Assembly (NCBI GenBank): GCA_026120035.1
Contig: JALRME010000002.1
Span: forward strand, 1,302,001 to 1,366,000
Length of the DNA: 64,000 nucleotides
Source of the DNA: Coleophoma eucalyptorum
Lineage: Eukaryota > Ascomycota > Leotiomycetes > Helotiales > Dermateaceae
Direction of reading: 5' to 3'
Under the pieces are notes generated by a model. That model saw only the letters and a program-made list of their open reading frames with translations. It did not search any database and had not been told where the DNA came from. Shown here piece by piece: positions 43,211 through 53,421 of the stretch. Each line of letters begins with the position of its first letter. Position 1 is the first letter of the stretch. The position numbers and the translations under genes were made by a program.

Positions 43211-43645
43211 ATGTCGCTCCAGCACTATGTTAACAGTGAGTTTCTCCCCCTCGATCTGAGTCCTCCCTTAGCTCTATTGGCAACGCTTACAACCTGATTC
43301 TGACAGCCGCGTGACAGAGAAGGTGTGTGTCTTAACCAGCGATTCAAGAACACTTGTGGGCACTTTATTGTCTTGCGACCAGATGACCAATATCGTATGT
43401 CTAATTCTGCTTCTTGCATTGCTGCTGCTGCGACTGATGTTATTTCTAGGTTCTTGGCCAAACTACAGAACGCATCATTCGTCCACACGACGACCCAGAA
43501 CCATCGAGTGAGGTTGCACATGGGTTATACTTGATCAGAGGTGACAACGTCGCAGTCGTTGGTTTAGTGGATGAAGAGTTGGACGAGAGCATCAATTGGT
43601 TGGAGGTTCGAGGGAATGTCGTTGGCGGAGTGAAGCACTCATGAA
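43211..43645 (+). CDS. LSM8: U6 snRNA-associated Sm-like protein Lsm8
   Basis: Subunit that makes the Lsm2-8 ring nuclear; it binds the 3' end of U6 snRNA. Exons 43211-43235 (25 nt), 43318-43394 and 43451-43645 give 98 residues, the family length. Sm1 motif: VCVLTSDSRTLVGTLLSCDQ then MTNIVLGQTTERII; Sm2 motif: GLYLIRGDNVAVVGLVDEE. The start MSLQHYVNKKV is Lsm8-type. A 25-nt first coding exon means the gene is easily mis-called; the acceptor of intron 1 is set by the need for N-K-K-V. Convergent with the nucleoside hydrolase gene. Confidence 0.95.
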
Positions 43646-43986
43646 ATGAGATGGCACATTCAAGCGGCAAATATATCTGAATACATGTTCGACTTGCAAT
43701 CAGGATGGAAACTTGCATGTCAAGGCGTTGGGATGGATATGACCAGTTGAGTCTAAGGGAATCTAGAACGGATGAATCTCGTTTTGATAGTGATTTCAGA
43801 TCGTTGCATTACCCTTTTAAGGAGCTGTTGCGGGCAGTGTCATTCACTGGTCTAATATTCAAGATTTCTGATCACTGCCGACCTGAATACCAGTCTGCAA
43901 ACAGGCAACAGGAGCAAATGGAACTAAGTCACGAGCTATCATATAGAAATTTGAACACAGAAGTCATATTTGAGGTATCGTATGCT
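43646..43986. other. 3' flanks of LSM8 and the nucleoside hydrolase gene
   Basis: A 341-bp interval between convergent genes. The open frame 43705-44316 (+) mostly lies antisense to the hydrolase and is not supported. Confidence 0.6.
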
Positions 43987-45569
43987 TCAACCAAATACAC
44001 GCTCGAGGAGGTAAGGAGCAAATGCGTCCTCCCCAGGACTGCTGACAATTCTGTTAACCTGATTGCCTCTGTCTGCTTGAAGCCAACCACCATTGTCCCC
44101 AGGTGTATCTTCAAGCTCGACTTCTGCCTCCATGCTACCAAGGACAAGACTTTCCATTGGGTTGGAGATATCAAGGGCTCCAGGACTCTTCACCTGCGCA
44201 ACTGGAGCGCCCTTCTTCTTCCGATTACGACGATCAATAACATGCATACCCCGAGTCCATTGACCTGCAGTTTCTACTCGAATATCCTCGGGCGCTTTTG
44301 GTGCAAGCATCCATGAGGGAGCAGAACGTGTCAACATGTACCAAATGCATAGAGGATCATGTAGTTCCAAAGCTGGATCTGACATCTTCGAAGCAGAGTG
44401 TGACTCGATCTTTTTGAAGGTCTGAGTGACAAAGTGAGAAACCCATGTTGCAAGAGGACTTCCAGCTTCAATAAGAGGCTTGACCTTAGCCTCAAACGCT
44501 GACCTGTGCAACCCGTGTGGGGTTGTAATATCAAGGGGAAATAGAGTCAATTTCAGTGTTCTTGACAACTTAGCAGGATACGGCGGAAGAGCCTGCGCCT
44601 TCGCTGGATCCGGATGAGGAAGAGGCATGGTAAAGCGTGGCTTCTCCGAAGTCAAGGCAAAGACTCTGGCAGTAGCTACAGCATCTGCAAACGTATTGAA
44701 CTCAGCGACAGGTGTGACATTGCCTTCAATATCAATTGCACCACCCATAACGACAACCTCCTTGACTTTGAGGAAAGTTTCTGGGTCTTCAGCAGCTGCT
44801 AAAGCTAGATTGGTCAATGGACCAATAGCAACAATCGTGATAGAATCGCGAGGGTTTTCCTTGAGAAGGCGCAGAATTTCCTTGTGCGCAACAGTCTTAG
44901 ATGGAGTAAATCCCAGGTTGGATAGCACAGGTTCAGCTGAGCCAGTAGAATCTCCTCGATGGAATAATTCCTTCCACGCATCAGAAGGGGAGAGGTGGGG
45001 TAGCTATATTTGTTAGTTATGGGTCCCGAAATCTGGTATAAATAACATACCGTCTCATGGACACCGGCCAAACCATCCACACCATCTACCACAATGTCAG
45101 GGTCATACTAGAGGGCGGACAAGCATATTTAACATACGAAAGTAGTCTGCCATTAGAATGTCCTCTTCCAAAGGATGCTCAGCTCCATAGGCAAGGATAG
45201 GCATTGAACTCTTCATAACATCAAATCCCTCAAGCTGTCCCCGGTCTTTACGCCATTCCAGCTCCTTATGCAGAGCATTGAACATGGCAACAGCATTCTT
45301 CAAGCAGCTTTAAGTAAGATCAGTAAGGGTGCTTGGATCCGCGGGGTAATTTGACCCCACCTCTGTACTTCTACATTGCCATAGGTAATGGAGATCATAA
45401 GAACTTCTAACTCTTCTGGCTTGGCTGCCAAAGCAAGAAGCAAAGCAAGAGTATCATCGACACCTAAGAGGCAAAAAAATAAGTTAGTGTTTTAATAAGA
45501 TGGCATAGGAAGATGCCGTTGGAACTGACCAGGATCGGTATCGATGATGATACGGTTCAGAGCACTCAT
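43987..45569 (-). CDS. Inosine-uridine preferring nucleoside N-ribohydrolase
   Basis: Hydrolyses ribonucleosides to base plus ribose (Urh1-like salvage enzyme). Five exons, 45569-45530, 45463-45361, 45307-45138, 45085-45051 (35 nt) and 45003-43987, give 454 residues. The family's calcium-binding DTDPGVDD motif is at residues 10-17 and is split by the first intron inside the glycine codon. Other conserved parts: LMISITYGNVEV, YFHGVDGLAGVHET, VAIGPLTNLALA, VVMGGAIDIEGNVTPVAEFN and, late, ALELHDPLCIWYML with the second metal/active-site Asp. The last 80 residues (after RVETAGQWTRGMHVIDRRNR) form a longer acidic tail than in short bacterial members. The third exon's end and the 35-nt exon are fixed by the conserved HGxDGL sequence. 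Confidence 0.92.
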
Positions 45570-45995
45570 GGTTGGTAGTACGATGCCAAATCTGGGCCTG
45601 CAAAGGAAGAGACGAGACAAATATATGTCCTTCTAATCAGTTACAGTTTCGATCTTTTCAAGCTCTGCGAAGACTTTATCTCAAAGTTTTGTGAATCACG
45701 AGCTGCAACTTGCAATGTCAAGACCCTGGGAGCTTGGGCGCAACTGCTATTTAGGTTAGCGTGATGGGGTCTCGGAATATCTGGGGCGGCCGATTTCCTA
45801 TTACGTTTATCTCCGGCACCCAAGAGACCACATCGTCTCATCTTCGTTATTGGCAATTGGACTGTCCAACCCATTAAATACTCTATCTCCTTCTTTGCCA
45901 TTTCTGACAAAATCAATCCCGAATTCTTGAACATCTCCCCATCTCCGAAATCCTACGTAACGTCTCAAGCTTGATACAATCCGGGGCCTTTCACC
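45570..45995. promoter_or_regulatory. Divergent promoter of the nucleoside hydrolase and the 45996 gene
   Basis: A 426-bp interval between opposite starts. Open frames in it are short and overlap the 5' end of the neighbour on the other strand. It contains CCGGGGCC-like GC-rich sequence just before 45996. Confidence 0.6.
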
Positions 45996-47341
45996 ATGGG
46001 GAACGTGCTTTCTCTCAACACCATCAGCGGATACTTTGTTGTATTGACAGCCCTTGGAGGTTATTGGTACTACACAACTGGCACAAATGCAAGAGGAACA
46101 CGTCGCAGTTTGCCATTGAAGCCAGCCGCCAAGCCAGTTGAAGCTCGCAAGGAACCAAAAGAACAGACAAAGGCGCGTAAGGGTAAGAAGGAGGGTGTAC
46201 AAAGTGGTGAGGATGTTAGGTCGGAGAAAGCTGCAAAGAAGAAGGCAGCTCAACCTGCAGCGATTGAGTCTAAGGTCGATACGGCTCCAACCTCAACTAA
46301 AGATAACGACAAGGATGGAGATGCTGAGTTCGCACGTCAATTGTCAAGCCTGAAGACTGGCACTATTTTGCCATCCAAGGGCCAAACTGCAGGACCACGT
46401 CAAAAGTCAGTCAAGCAAGGTCGCGCACAGGAAAAGCCAGTCATCGTCGAAACTAGCTCCGACAATGCTACTGCGCCCTCCTCTGCTGCTGGCGGGGACG
46501 CTGATGATGATCAATCGCCTATCAGCTCCCCCGAATTGAAAGCAACCACTAGCACTGACGATCCCGTTGCCGATATGCTTCAGTCCGCATCCCCAGGTGC
46601 CTCTGTACTCAGAATCACCGAGTCGAATGGTCCAGTCCGCCCAAAGAAGGCAAATCGCCCTGCTGCTTACGAGGCCGTGGAAACAAAAAAGCAGAGACAA
46701 AATCGCAAAAAGGCCGAACAGAAGAAGCTAGCTCTTCAGGAGCAGGAGGCAGAGCGCAAGGTACTTATGGAGAAGCAACGCCGTGCCGCTAGGGAAGCTG
46801 AGGGCCGAGCTGCGAAGGACGGAAGCTCATTCATGGCATCCAAAGCCCCTTCTTCATCCGCGTGGACAGCAGCCCCAACCAATGGTCAAAGCAGACCACA
46901 AGCCAGTGCTGTGGACCTTCTTGATACATATGAGACCCCAGTTAGCAAGGCAGCACCCGAGACCACTGCTAGCGTGAAGCGTGACAGCCAACTTAATGGC
47001 AGTGGCCTTAACGATCTCAATCCAGAAGAGGAGCGTGAACTACGAAGAGCCATTCAAGACTCACAATGGGAAGAAGTCAAGAAGAAGCCTCGCAAGGCCA
47101 AGAAGCCAGTTTCTGACCAGGATGTCTCCGAGACTGAGAAGCCTGTCAAGCAACAAACTGACTTTGGCATTCCACCTGTTATCAAGTCTACAGGATCCGG
47201 TCAAAAATTGGACACGACATTGCCCACTGTAGAGAATGGAGCAGCTAAGGAGTACCCAAAGGAGGTCCAGGATTCTGAGGTAAGTCAAGAACAACGTATA
47301 TTATGTTCACTGCTTACAAATTCCAGTGGGAAGTTTCATAG
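45996..47341 (+). CDS. Unknown protein, N-terminal hydrophobic segment and Lys-rich coiled coil
   Basis: Exons 45996-47279 and 47327-47341 give 432 residues; the last exon is only 15 nt (W-E-V-S-stop) after a 47-nt intron (gtaagt ... tccag). Residues about 10-27 are hydrophobic (ISGYFVVLTALGGYWYY) and are followed by a very basic region, so a single N-terminal anchor with a cytoplasmic tail is likely. The middle holds a long charged coiled coil (AVETKKQRQNRKKAEQKKLA and onward) and acidic/Ser-rich disordered stretches. PEEERELRRAIQDSQWEEVK near the end looks like a conserved short motif. No catalytic domain is recognised. The design recalls ER-anchored ribosome or RNA-linked adaptors, but that is speculation. 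Confidence 0.82.
47327..47341 (+). other. 15-nt terminal coding exon of the 45996 gene
   Basis: Follows a gtaagt donor at 47280 and tccag acceptor at 47322-47326. Reading TGG GAA GTT TCA TAG turns the end into DSEWEVS; without splicing the frame runs on for 29 less convincing codons. Confidence 0.68.
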
Positions 47342-49035
47342 AGTGATAAGAGGTACTTTCTCTTAGACTGCAGATCCATTTCTTATAGAATAGGACCTAT
47401 CGGCCATAATAGTCATTCATCCACGATTCTCCCAAACCCTTCATTTCGACCTACGACTGCCCTTCACTTGTACGCTTGGTGAGGTTTATTAAGATTTCTG
47501 CATAGCAAGCATGTCGCTGCACGCATATTAGCATATTTTGTTCCTCGGGGTGAAAAGCATATGCACCGGCTAGCACAGAGGTGCACCGTGTATTTATCAT
47601 TTCATTGTTTCTGGCGCGGCGTTTTGAGCCTTTTTTGACCGTTGAAAACAATACAATGGTCCACAAAAAGGTGCTGGGGGTTTAAGGATGTCATTATTGT
47701 CAGGGTTCACATTTGTCTTGTTTGTGTTGTAAGATAAAAAGGAATACAATACCACTGGCCGCATCCAGTTTACCCAAAATGTGTTTCAGGATAAGCTGAT
47801 GATCTTTGCTGATGATCTTTACTGGTGATCTTTGCTGGTGATCGTTGCTTGTGATTTACGCATCTCGTGTGGCTGATGTCTCAATTGTGGTACTTTATAT
47901 CTGTCATCTGTCAAAAGTAGTAGAGAACATATCTGTCTACCAGACATATGTTCATGGCGTAACACCAGCTCTTAGACTTGACCACCCTACAATGACAAGA
48001 AACCATCAGATCAAGGAGGATCCAAAGCTTGACGTTTCACCACTGCTACAGATTGCCAAGAAGACAAAAGCAAGGCTGTGGCTTCGAAATAGGGATACAT
48101 TCGTAACTTAACCCCACTTCCTTCGTGCGCAGGGATAGAGAGGTGAGATTGTTGAATGGAGATTAGACAGTAAGATCTCCAGCCAGGATCCTCATGAAAT
48201 GCTTTAATCTGCCGCGGAGTGGTAATGTGAACAATCTGTCGATTCTGCTTCTCAGAGTGCGATTCTTTTTACAGCCACGTTTTACCATTTGCTACATCTT
48301 TCGAACTGCCTTCTCCGCAAGGTACCTTCCTTACCTTACACGCCAAGTAATTAGAGCATTCCACTTATCTTTATCGATATGAACGCATAGCACCCCTATC
48401 CTTACTCCGTACAGACTACTTTTCACATATCTACGAAACTCGAATTGCGAATTGTACTCTGCTTATCCAAAATCCATCGTGCATCAGCAGCCTTTTCCAT
48501 TCCATGGTTAGCTAGCGAGACATTGTTTCTTCCTTGGAGCTTGAAGGGTCATCAGCGTTCACCGGCCACCGTCTTCGCACCCTGAGCGCCACGACTGCAG
48601 ACTACTGTACAGACACGTCCTCCAACCACCAGCTATAGTTCTATCACAAGCTGCAAGTCTTGATTTTGTAGGAGCCACGGTGAAGCACAGACAGCTGCAG
48701 CTGCAACTTTAGACACTTCTTTAGTCACAAGACCCTCCCTGGACCTGTTTCGCGCAATCGCATTTCTCCAGTACACGAGGTCCTCTTCTTTCCTATAATT
48801 GACCCCACGTTGCAAACGGGGTACAAAAAGCGGAGGAGTTATAACTGCGTGGTCAATCGCCGTGGTAAACATATTACAGCAGTTTTCTGCTAGCATCAGC
48901 CTTGGAAGGCTAAGATCCCCTCTTCGAAACACTCAATCGCAGGCAATCCGAGAAGCCGAGTCATGCGATTATAACCTCAAATGTTCACCTTTCTTCACCA
49001 GCATCCTCCTATATTCTTACCTCATACAAAACAGA
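47342..49035. other. 1.7-kb intergenic region between tandem genes
   Basis: 3' flank of the 45996 gene, then non-coding DNA and the promoter of the 49036 gene, with a 13-nt tandem repeat near 47800. An open frame at 47845-48111 (88 codons) has no recognisable feature. The 49036 frame is open upstream to 48799, but the first 79 codons do not resemble protein. Confidence 0.55.
47795..47855. repeat. 13-nt tandem repeat, about 4.7 copies
   Basis: Units gctgatgatcttt (two identical copies), actggtgatcttt, gctggtgatcgtt and a partial gcttgtgat follow each other without gap. Confidence 0.85.
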
Positions 49036-50376
49036 ATGTCTCTCGATGTTGCTCTTCAAAGTGTAGCATTCTACGTTCTGTCTTGCTCAACATGTGCGAA
49101 AATCAGTCATCGGCGGAAAGCAAAGCTGCAGGCCAAGAAGGAGCGCGCGGAGAAACATGAGCTGGAGACGGAGCAACCTGGATTATACAGGCACCCATCG
49201 CCATTCTCTACGAATCCCTACTGGACTGAGGAGATTATGATGGGCCCGTCTCTTCCAAAAGGCAAATCAGACCGCACAGGAAGCAAGAATGCGAGCACAA
49301 GAGCGTTGAATCCTAACGGGCCAGGCAGTAGCATTGCCAGCAGTGGAGGTGCGCTAAGTACCGATGCTGGCAGCAGTCCAACTACGGTGACCGAGGGATC
49401 AAGAATATCGGGAGAAGGTTGGAATCTGAAACGATATCAGAGAGAGGACGAGGCACTATGGGGGCACGGAGAGGGACCTGGACACAGGATAATGGGGGCT
49501 ATTGCTAAGGCAGGAAATTCAGCTGGTCGACTTCTTGAAGGACGTCGAAGTAGTAAAGGTGTCAAAGAAGAAAACCCAGAGAGCTATTATTATGCTCGAA
49601 ATCCGCCGGTGAATGACTTACACCCTCCTGTTGTGAGCACTCAACCAACGCACCGAGATCAAACCAGGTGGATGCTCCAGCCTCCACCATCTGCCAAGAT
49701 TATGGAGGGCAAAGAGAGAGTAGGCAGAAGCAGGAGTGTCAGCAATGCTAGCAGAAAAACCGACAACACCATTTCTCTCAGCCGCCAAGTGACAGGAAGA
49801 TTGGTCGAAGCCAAATTTCAGCGAGGAGAGACACCCGAGCCACGTCCAGGGTCCAATGCAAGATCAGCAATAGCTTCAACGACCAATCTCTCAATAAACC
49901 AACCTGTAGAAAAGGAACGAAGTGACTCTCCTTCATCTTCCGATTCCGTTAAGTCAGTCATGAAAAGGAGCAAAAGGCCTGCACCGATAAATACATCGTC
50001 AGCTGCTTCAAAGTCAAAGGACACCGTCGAACATATTCCCTTGCCATCAGACGAAGCCTCCTCCTCTACCACCGACCTCCCCTTTCGACCTCAGCTATCC
50101 ACCATATCTAGCTCGTCAAATATAGTGCCACAGAAGGCCACCTTAACATCGATTGACTCAGATCAAACACCTCTGCAAGAACATTCACCCACTTCAACCG
50201 CTAGCGCGCTTGATTTGACCCAACCCTCAGCCTCAAGACGGTTGTCGCCACAAGCAAATTCGATGCCTGCTTCAATACCTAGTGTCGAGTCCAAGTTCTC
50301 GGGAAATGATTCTTACACAATTACCAAACCCGCAGCCTCAGATAACTCCACACTTGCACCATCCTTACAAGCGTGA
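49036..50376 (+). CDS. Conserved fungal protein, short hydrophobic N-terminus and disordered tail
   Basis: Single-exon frame of 446 residues from ATG 49036. The first 20 residues (MSLDVALQSVAFYVLSCSTC) are moderately hydrophobic with two cysteines, then strongly basic (HRRKAKLQAKKERAEKHELE). EQPGLYRHPSPFSTNPYWTE and WNLKRYQREDEALWG, NPPVNDLHPPVVSTQPT and TRWMLQPPPSAKIMEGKERV look like conserved islands; the rest is Ser/Thr/Pro-rich and disordered. I believe this is a widely conserved but uncharacterised Pezizomycotina family. The N-terminus could be a signal anchor or a palmitoylated membrane-association segment (inference from the Cys-x-x-Cys and basic stretch). Confidence 0.85.
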   Translation: MSLDVALQSVAFYVLSCSTCAKISHRRKAKLQAKKERAEKHELETEQPGLYRHPSPFSTNPYWTEEIMMGPSLPKGKSDRTGSKNASTRALNPNGPGSSIASSGGALSTDAGSSPTTVTEGSRISGEGWNLKRYQREDEALWGHGEGPGHRIMGAIAKAGNSAGRLLEGRRSSKGVKEENPESYYYARNPPVNDLHPPVVSTQPTHRDQTRWMLQPPPSAKIMEGKERVGRSRSVSNASRKTDNTISLSRQVTGRLVEAKFQRGETPEPRPGSNARSAIASTTNLSINQPVEKERSDSPSSSDSVKSVMKRSKRPAPINTSSAASKSKDTVEHIPLPSDEASSSTTDLPFRPQLSTISSSSNIVPQKATLTSIDSDQTPLQEHSPTSTASALDLTQPSASRRLSPQANSMPASIPSVESKFSGNDSYTITKPAASDNSTLAPSLQA

Positions 50377-50843
50377 ATAAGCGCTGAAAAGGCTCGTGGA
50401 ACACACAGTCGTTATACATCTCTCTTTATTTGTAACTTAAATCGTTTTTCAGCGTCATGTTTCTGGTGCATTGGGGCGGTCTTCACGCATGGGCTTGGCG
50501 TTTGGGAAATCATCACTGCTGGCTCATGCAGTACAAGGTTGGATCAAACTTTTGATTTATATGGTTGGGTTACAGCCACAACTGGTTTTGGAGTTCCAGA
50601 AACAAAAACAATAGAGAACTCTGAAATATTACCGCTTCCAAAGAAGATTTGGTGACAAAGAAGTTTATTCGACTAACATTGCCCCAATCACAATTAAGTC
50701 CCTATACCACTGCGTCCAAATCCTCATTCCAAGACAGCCATTGTCCTTTTCTTTTCCCAAGACCATTGGTATCATAGGTAACGCCGCGAATGTAAAGCAA
50801 CCTCCAAATCGATGGCATATCGAGTCAATAATGTACCGAAGCT
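50377..50843. other. 3' flanks of two convergent genes
   Basis: A 467-bp interval, AT-rich, with no coding signal. Confidence 0.6.
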
Positions 50844-51419
50844 TCATAAATGCATACCGCCTTCCTCTTCTTCATCCTCTCTCATCCGTTCCTCCATAGC
50901 TCGTCTTAGTGCTTCGTCGTCTAGCCTTCCACCCGTGCTATTGCCAGTCCTTGGTTCAGCACTTCCGCCATCCATCACAACCTCTCCATTGACAATCCTC
51001 CCTGTGGTGAAGGTTCCATCTCTCCAAGCATCACTACTCTGTCCATTCTGCGCTTCCGACTCAGAAATTCCATTGACACCTTCCAAGTCAGGGACACCAT
51101 TGACCTTTGCAGCTTCGGCCAGCTCTTCTGGACTCTGAAATTCCGTCCAGCTAGCCCCTCTATCCTCAACCTCCTTCTTCAATAGCTCTATCCTCTGCTG
51201 CATCCTCTCAATCACAACCTCATTTTCCTTGATGGCATCTACACAATCCTGGTCTGGTTCTGTGCCTTCTGTAAATGGGAGGAGTTGCTCGTTTGAGTAA
51301 TCGAGATGTGCAATTGAGTTACGCAGTTCTGCCGCCTTGAGATGTAGTGTGCTTATAGGCAGATCCTTGATAGCTTCTGCGAAGCGCGCTGGAGAGATTG
51401 GGAGAGCTTCTTGGGACAT
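50844..51419 (-). CDS. Tma17/Adc17-like proteasome assembly chaperone (tentative)
   Basis: A 191-residue frame from ATG 51419; the frame is open upstream to 51635, but MSQEALPISPARFAEAIKDL is the natural start. The N-terminal 110 residues form two helices of a hairpin: LKAAELRNSIAHLDYSNEQL, a short loop with an acidic patch, then CVDAIKENEVVIERMQQRIE LLKKEVEDRG. This pattern (NSIxHLxxSNxxL ... ENxxVIxxxxxRIxxLxxE) is that of yeast Tma17/Adc17, a stress-induced chaperone for assembly of the 26S proteasome base (Rpt6-Rpt3). The fungal protein here has an extra 80-residue disordered, acidic C-terminal part. Role by similarity only. It faces away from the rhomboid gene. Confidence 0.7.
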   Translation of the reverse strand: MSQEALPISPARFAEAIKDLPISTLHLKAAELRNSIAHLDYSNEQLLPFTEGTEPDQDCVDAIKENEVVIERMQQRIELLKKEVEDRGASWTEFQSPEELAEAAKVNGVPDLEGVNGISESEAQNGQSSDAWRDGTFTTGRIVNGEVVMDGGSAEPRTGNSTGGRLDDEALRRAMEERMREDEEEEGGMHL

Positions 51420-51765
51420 GCTTGATGAGTGTGGGGTGGTTGATGGTTGAGAAAGCGTATACGCGCTCTGGTCAGCAAGGCTATGGGTTTTCGTATATAA
51501 TTGGTACTCGTTCGTTCGACCTTGCGGTATATGAGACTTTAGTTTGTCTTCAAGCCGGACTTTCTGACCACTTAGGAATTTGGTGTGGTAGCTTTGCTGA
51601 GGCAGCCTTGGAGAGAATGCGGCGTGCGGCCGCATTTATTTTGGTTTGAATACGAGAGGTATCGATATCGTAATTCTCAGAGGTTTCTACAATGCTAATA
51701 CCTGATCTTCCGCCCTCCAACGATCGAACGAGAGTTCATCTCACTTAATAACTCCTGAATATGTT
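51420..51765. promoter_or_regulatory. Divergent promoter of the Tma17-like and rhomboid genes
   Basis: A 346-bp interval between opposite start codons, holding both promoters; a GCGGCCGC palindrome is near 51626-51633. The same palindrome occurs in the PRP31/CLF1 promoter. Confidence 0.65.
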
Positions 51766-53421
51766 ATGAAAGGAGCCATGAATACACTCTGCCCACTAGC
51801 AACGCGGACGATATGTCATCATCCTCGAACTATTTTGCAGACATGCCTTAGAGTCGACAGCCTTGCCACAAGGCTTGCTCGAGGGCCGAATCGAACATAC
51901 ATTATTTTGGCTAGATCATCACCAAGACGCGCTGAAGTATCTAGCAGGATCTGGAGAACATCGTACCGTTTGTCAGGTCTCCAAACTAGAGGCTTCGCAT
52001 CTCGGCGGATCATAACAGAATGGGAGGAGTTGCCCCAGGATTATGAAGATGAACAAGGCTTGGACTTCCGCGCTACTCTACTCTCAAAGCAAGAAATTCA
52101 ACGATATATTGGGAAGGACATTGAACCGGGCTTGGGCAACCAATTGCTTAAGGTAGTGCATGGTCGCCGGGTGGCAGGAACATTATCAGACCCTTCGTAC
52201 ACGCGTTTCTCGGGATTTTCAGAGCTAGCGCATCAGAGAGCACTGGCTTGGTTAAGGCAGAATGTGCCTGTCGACGAAGATCACAACGAGGGCATGCGGG
52301 CGAAGGAGGAACTTCGGGCCATGAGTGAGGACTTGATTTCTGATGCGGAACGTATAGGCTTATATAAGCCAAACTCTGCACCACGAGCAGAGGGCGAGAG
52401 TGTTTATGGCGTTGGTGTTTTTGAAAGAATACGGAAAGCTAATGAAGAGGCTTTCAAAGCTCAAGAAGAAGCACGCAAGAAGCAAGAGGCCGAGATTCAA
52501 CAGGTTACCGGGACGCTGCAAACTGTTGGGCACGGTAATGTTGAGCTTCGTAGACCTGGAGAAAACGCAAAGCTGAAATACTATCTCGAGCGAGCCAAGG
52601 TTCTGCCAGACACACCTCCAGAGATGAGCAAATTTCAAAGATTGTGGCCTTCAGCTCTTGTGACTTTAGCAGTAGTTGGTGGCACTGTCATGTTCGCTCA
52701 ACTATATACTCCACCGCCAAATTCCGCAAGAATGTTTCCAGACGAGCCACCGGCAGCTGTGACAGTCAATGCAATCATGGCGGCTAATGTACTCGTTTTC
52801 GCACTCTGGCGTTTCCCCCCAGCTTTCCGCATGCTCGAAAAATACTTCATATCTGTTCCTGGATATCCGAGAGCTTTGAGTATGCTGGGCAACGTATTTT
52901 CTCACAAAGACTTCAGCCATTTGTTCTTGAACATGCTTGGAGTATGGTTTGCTGGTACTAGACTTCACGATGATGTGGGACGTGCTAACTTCCTTGCTAT
53001 CTACCTATCAGCTGGCGTTATTGGAAGCTTTACTTCTCTCAGCTACTTCGTGGCACGGTCTTACTTCATGTCCTCGTCTCTCGGTGCATCGGGGGCGCTC
53101 ATGGGAATTGGCTCGGCATATTTGTGGCTTCACTCAGACAGCTATATGAAGTTATTTGGATTCCCTCCTGATCCGGCACAAGGTATCTCGGGATCAGCCA
53201 TTCTTGCAGCGCTTCTCTGTTACGAAGTCGGATCTATACTACTATCACGCAGATCTGGTATGGGATTCAAGCACGATCATGCATCACATTTGGGCGGAGC
53301 ATTTGCTGGGATCTTTGCGGCTCAGATTTTGAAGAACAGCGCTGCCGAGAAGAAGAGAAAAGAGTTGGAGAGGCGTAAGAATCTTGGATTCTTGGATAAG
53401 ATCAAGGAGGGGAGATTGTAG
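51766..53421 (+). CDS. PCP1: Mitochondrial rhomboid intramembrane protease (Pcp1/PARL type)
   Basis: Inner-membrane serine protease that in yeast cleaves Mgm1 and Ccp1. Single-exon frame of 551 residues. The N-terminal 80 residues are rich in Arg/Ser/Thr with few acids (presequence-like). A middle matrix-side region carries a charged helix (RIRKANEEAFKAQEEARKKQ). One transmembrane segment precedes the rhomboid core (LVTLAVVGGTVMFAQLY, the 1+6 layout of PARL proteins). The core shows FSHKDFSHLFLNMLGVWFAG, catalytic Ser442 in LGASGALMG and catalytic His508 in HASHLGGAFAGIFAA. The tail is basic (EKKRKELERRKN). Start ATG 51766; an ATG at 51778 is a possible alternative. Confidence 0.94.
   Translation: MKGAMNTLCPLATRTICHHPRTILQTCLRVDSLATRLARGPNRTYIILARSSPRRAEVSSRIWRTSYRLSGLQTRGFASRRIITEWEELPQDYEDEQGLDFRATLLSKQEIQRYIGKDIEPGLGNQLLKVVHGRRVAGTLSDPSYTRFSGFSELAHQRALAWLRQNVPVDEDHNEGMRAKEELRAMSEDLISDAERIGLYKPNSAPRAEGESVYGVGVFERIRKANEEAFKAQEEARKKQEAEIQQVTGTLQTVGHGNVELRRPGENAKLKYYLERAKVLPDTPPEMSKFQRLWPSALVTLAVVGGTVMFAQLYTPPPNSARMFPDEPPAAVTVNAIMAANVLVFALWRFPPAFRMLEKYFISVPGYPRALSMLGNVFSHKDFSHLFLNMLGVWFAGTRLHDDVGRANFLAIYLSAGVIGSFTSLSYFVARSYFMSSSLGASGALMGIGSAYLWLHSDSYMKLFGFPPDPAQGISGSAILAALLCYEVGSILLSRRSGMGFKHDHASHLGGAFAGIFAAQILKNSAAEKKRKELERRKNLGFLDKIKEGRL

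Noticed and set aside
48799..49035. In-frame extension of the 49036 gene by 79 codons
   Set aside because: Low protein-likeness; MSLDVALQS begins the conserved part and follows a leader-like sequence.
51420..51635. In-frame 72-codon extension of the Tma17-like protein
   Set aside because: The helical hairpin starts just after MSQEALP; the extension runs into the shared promoter.
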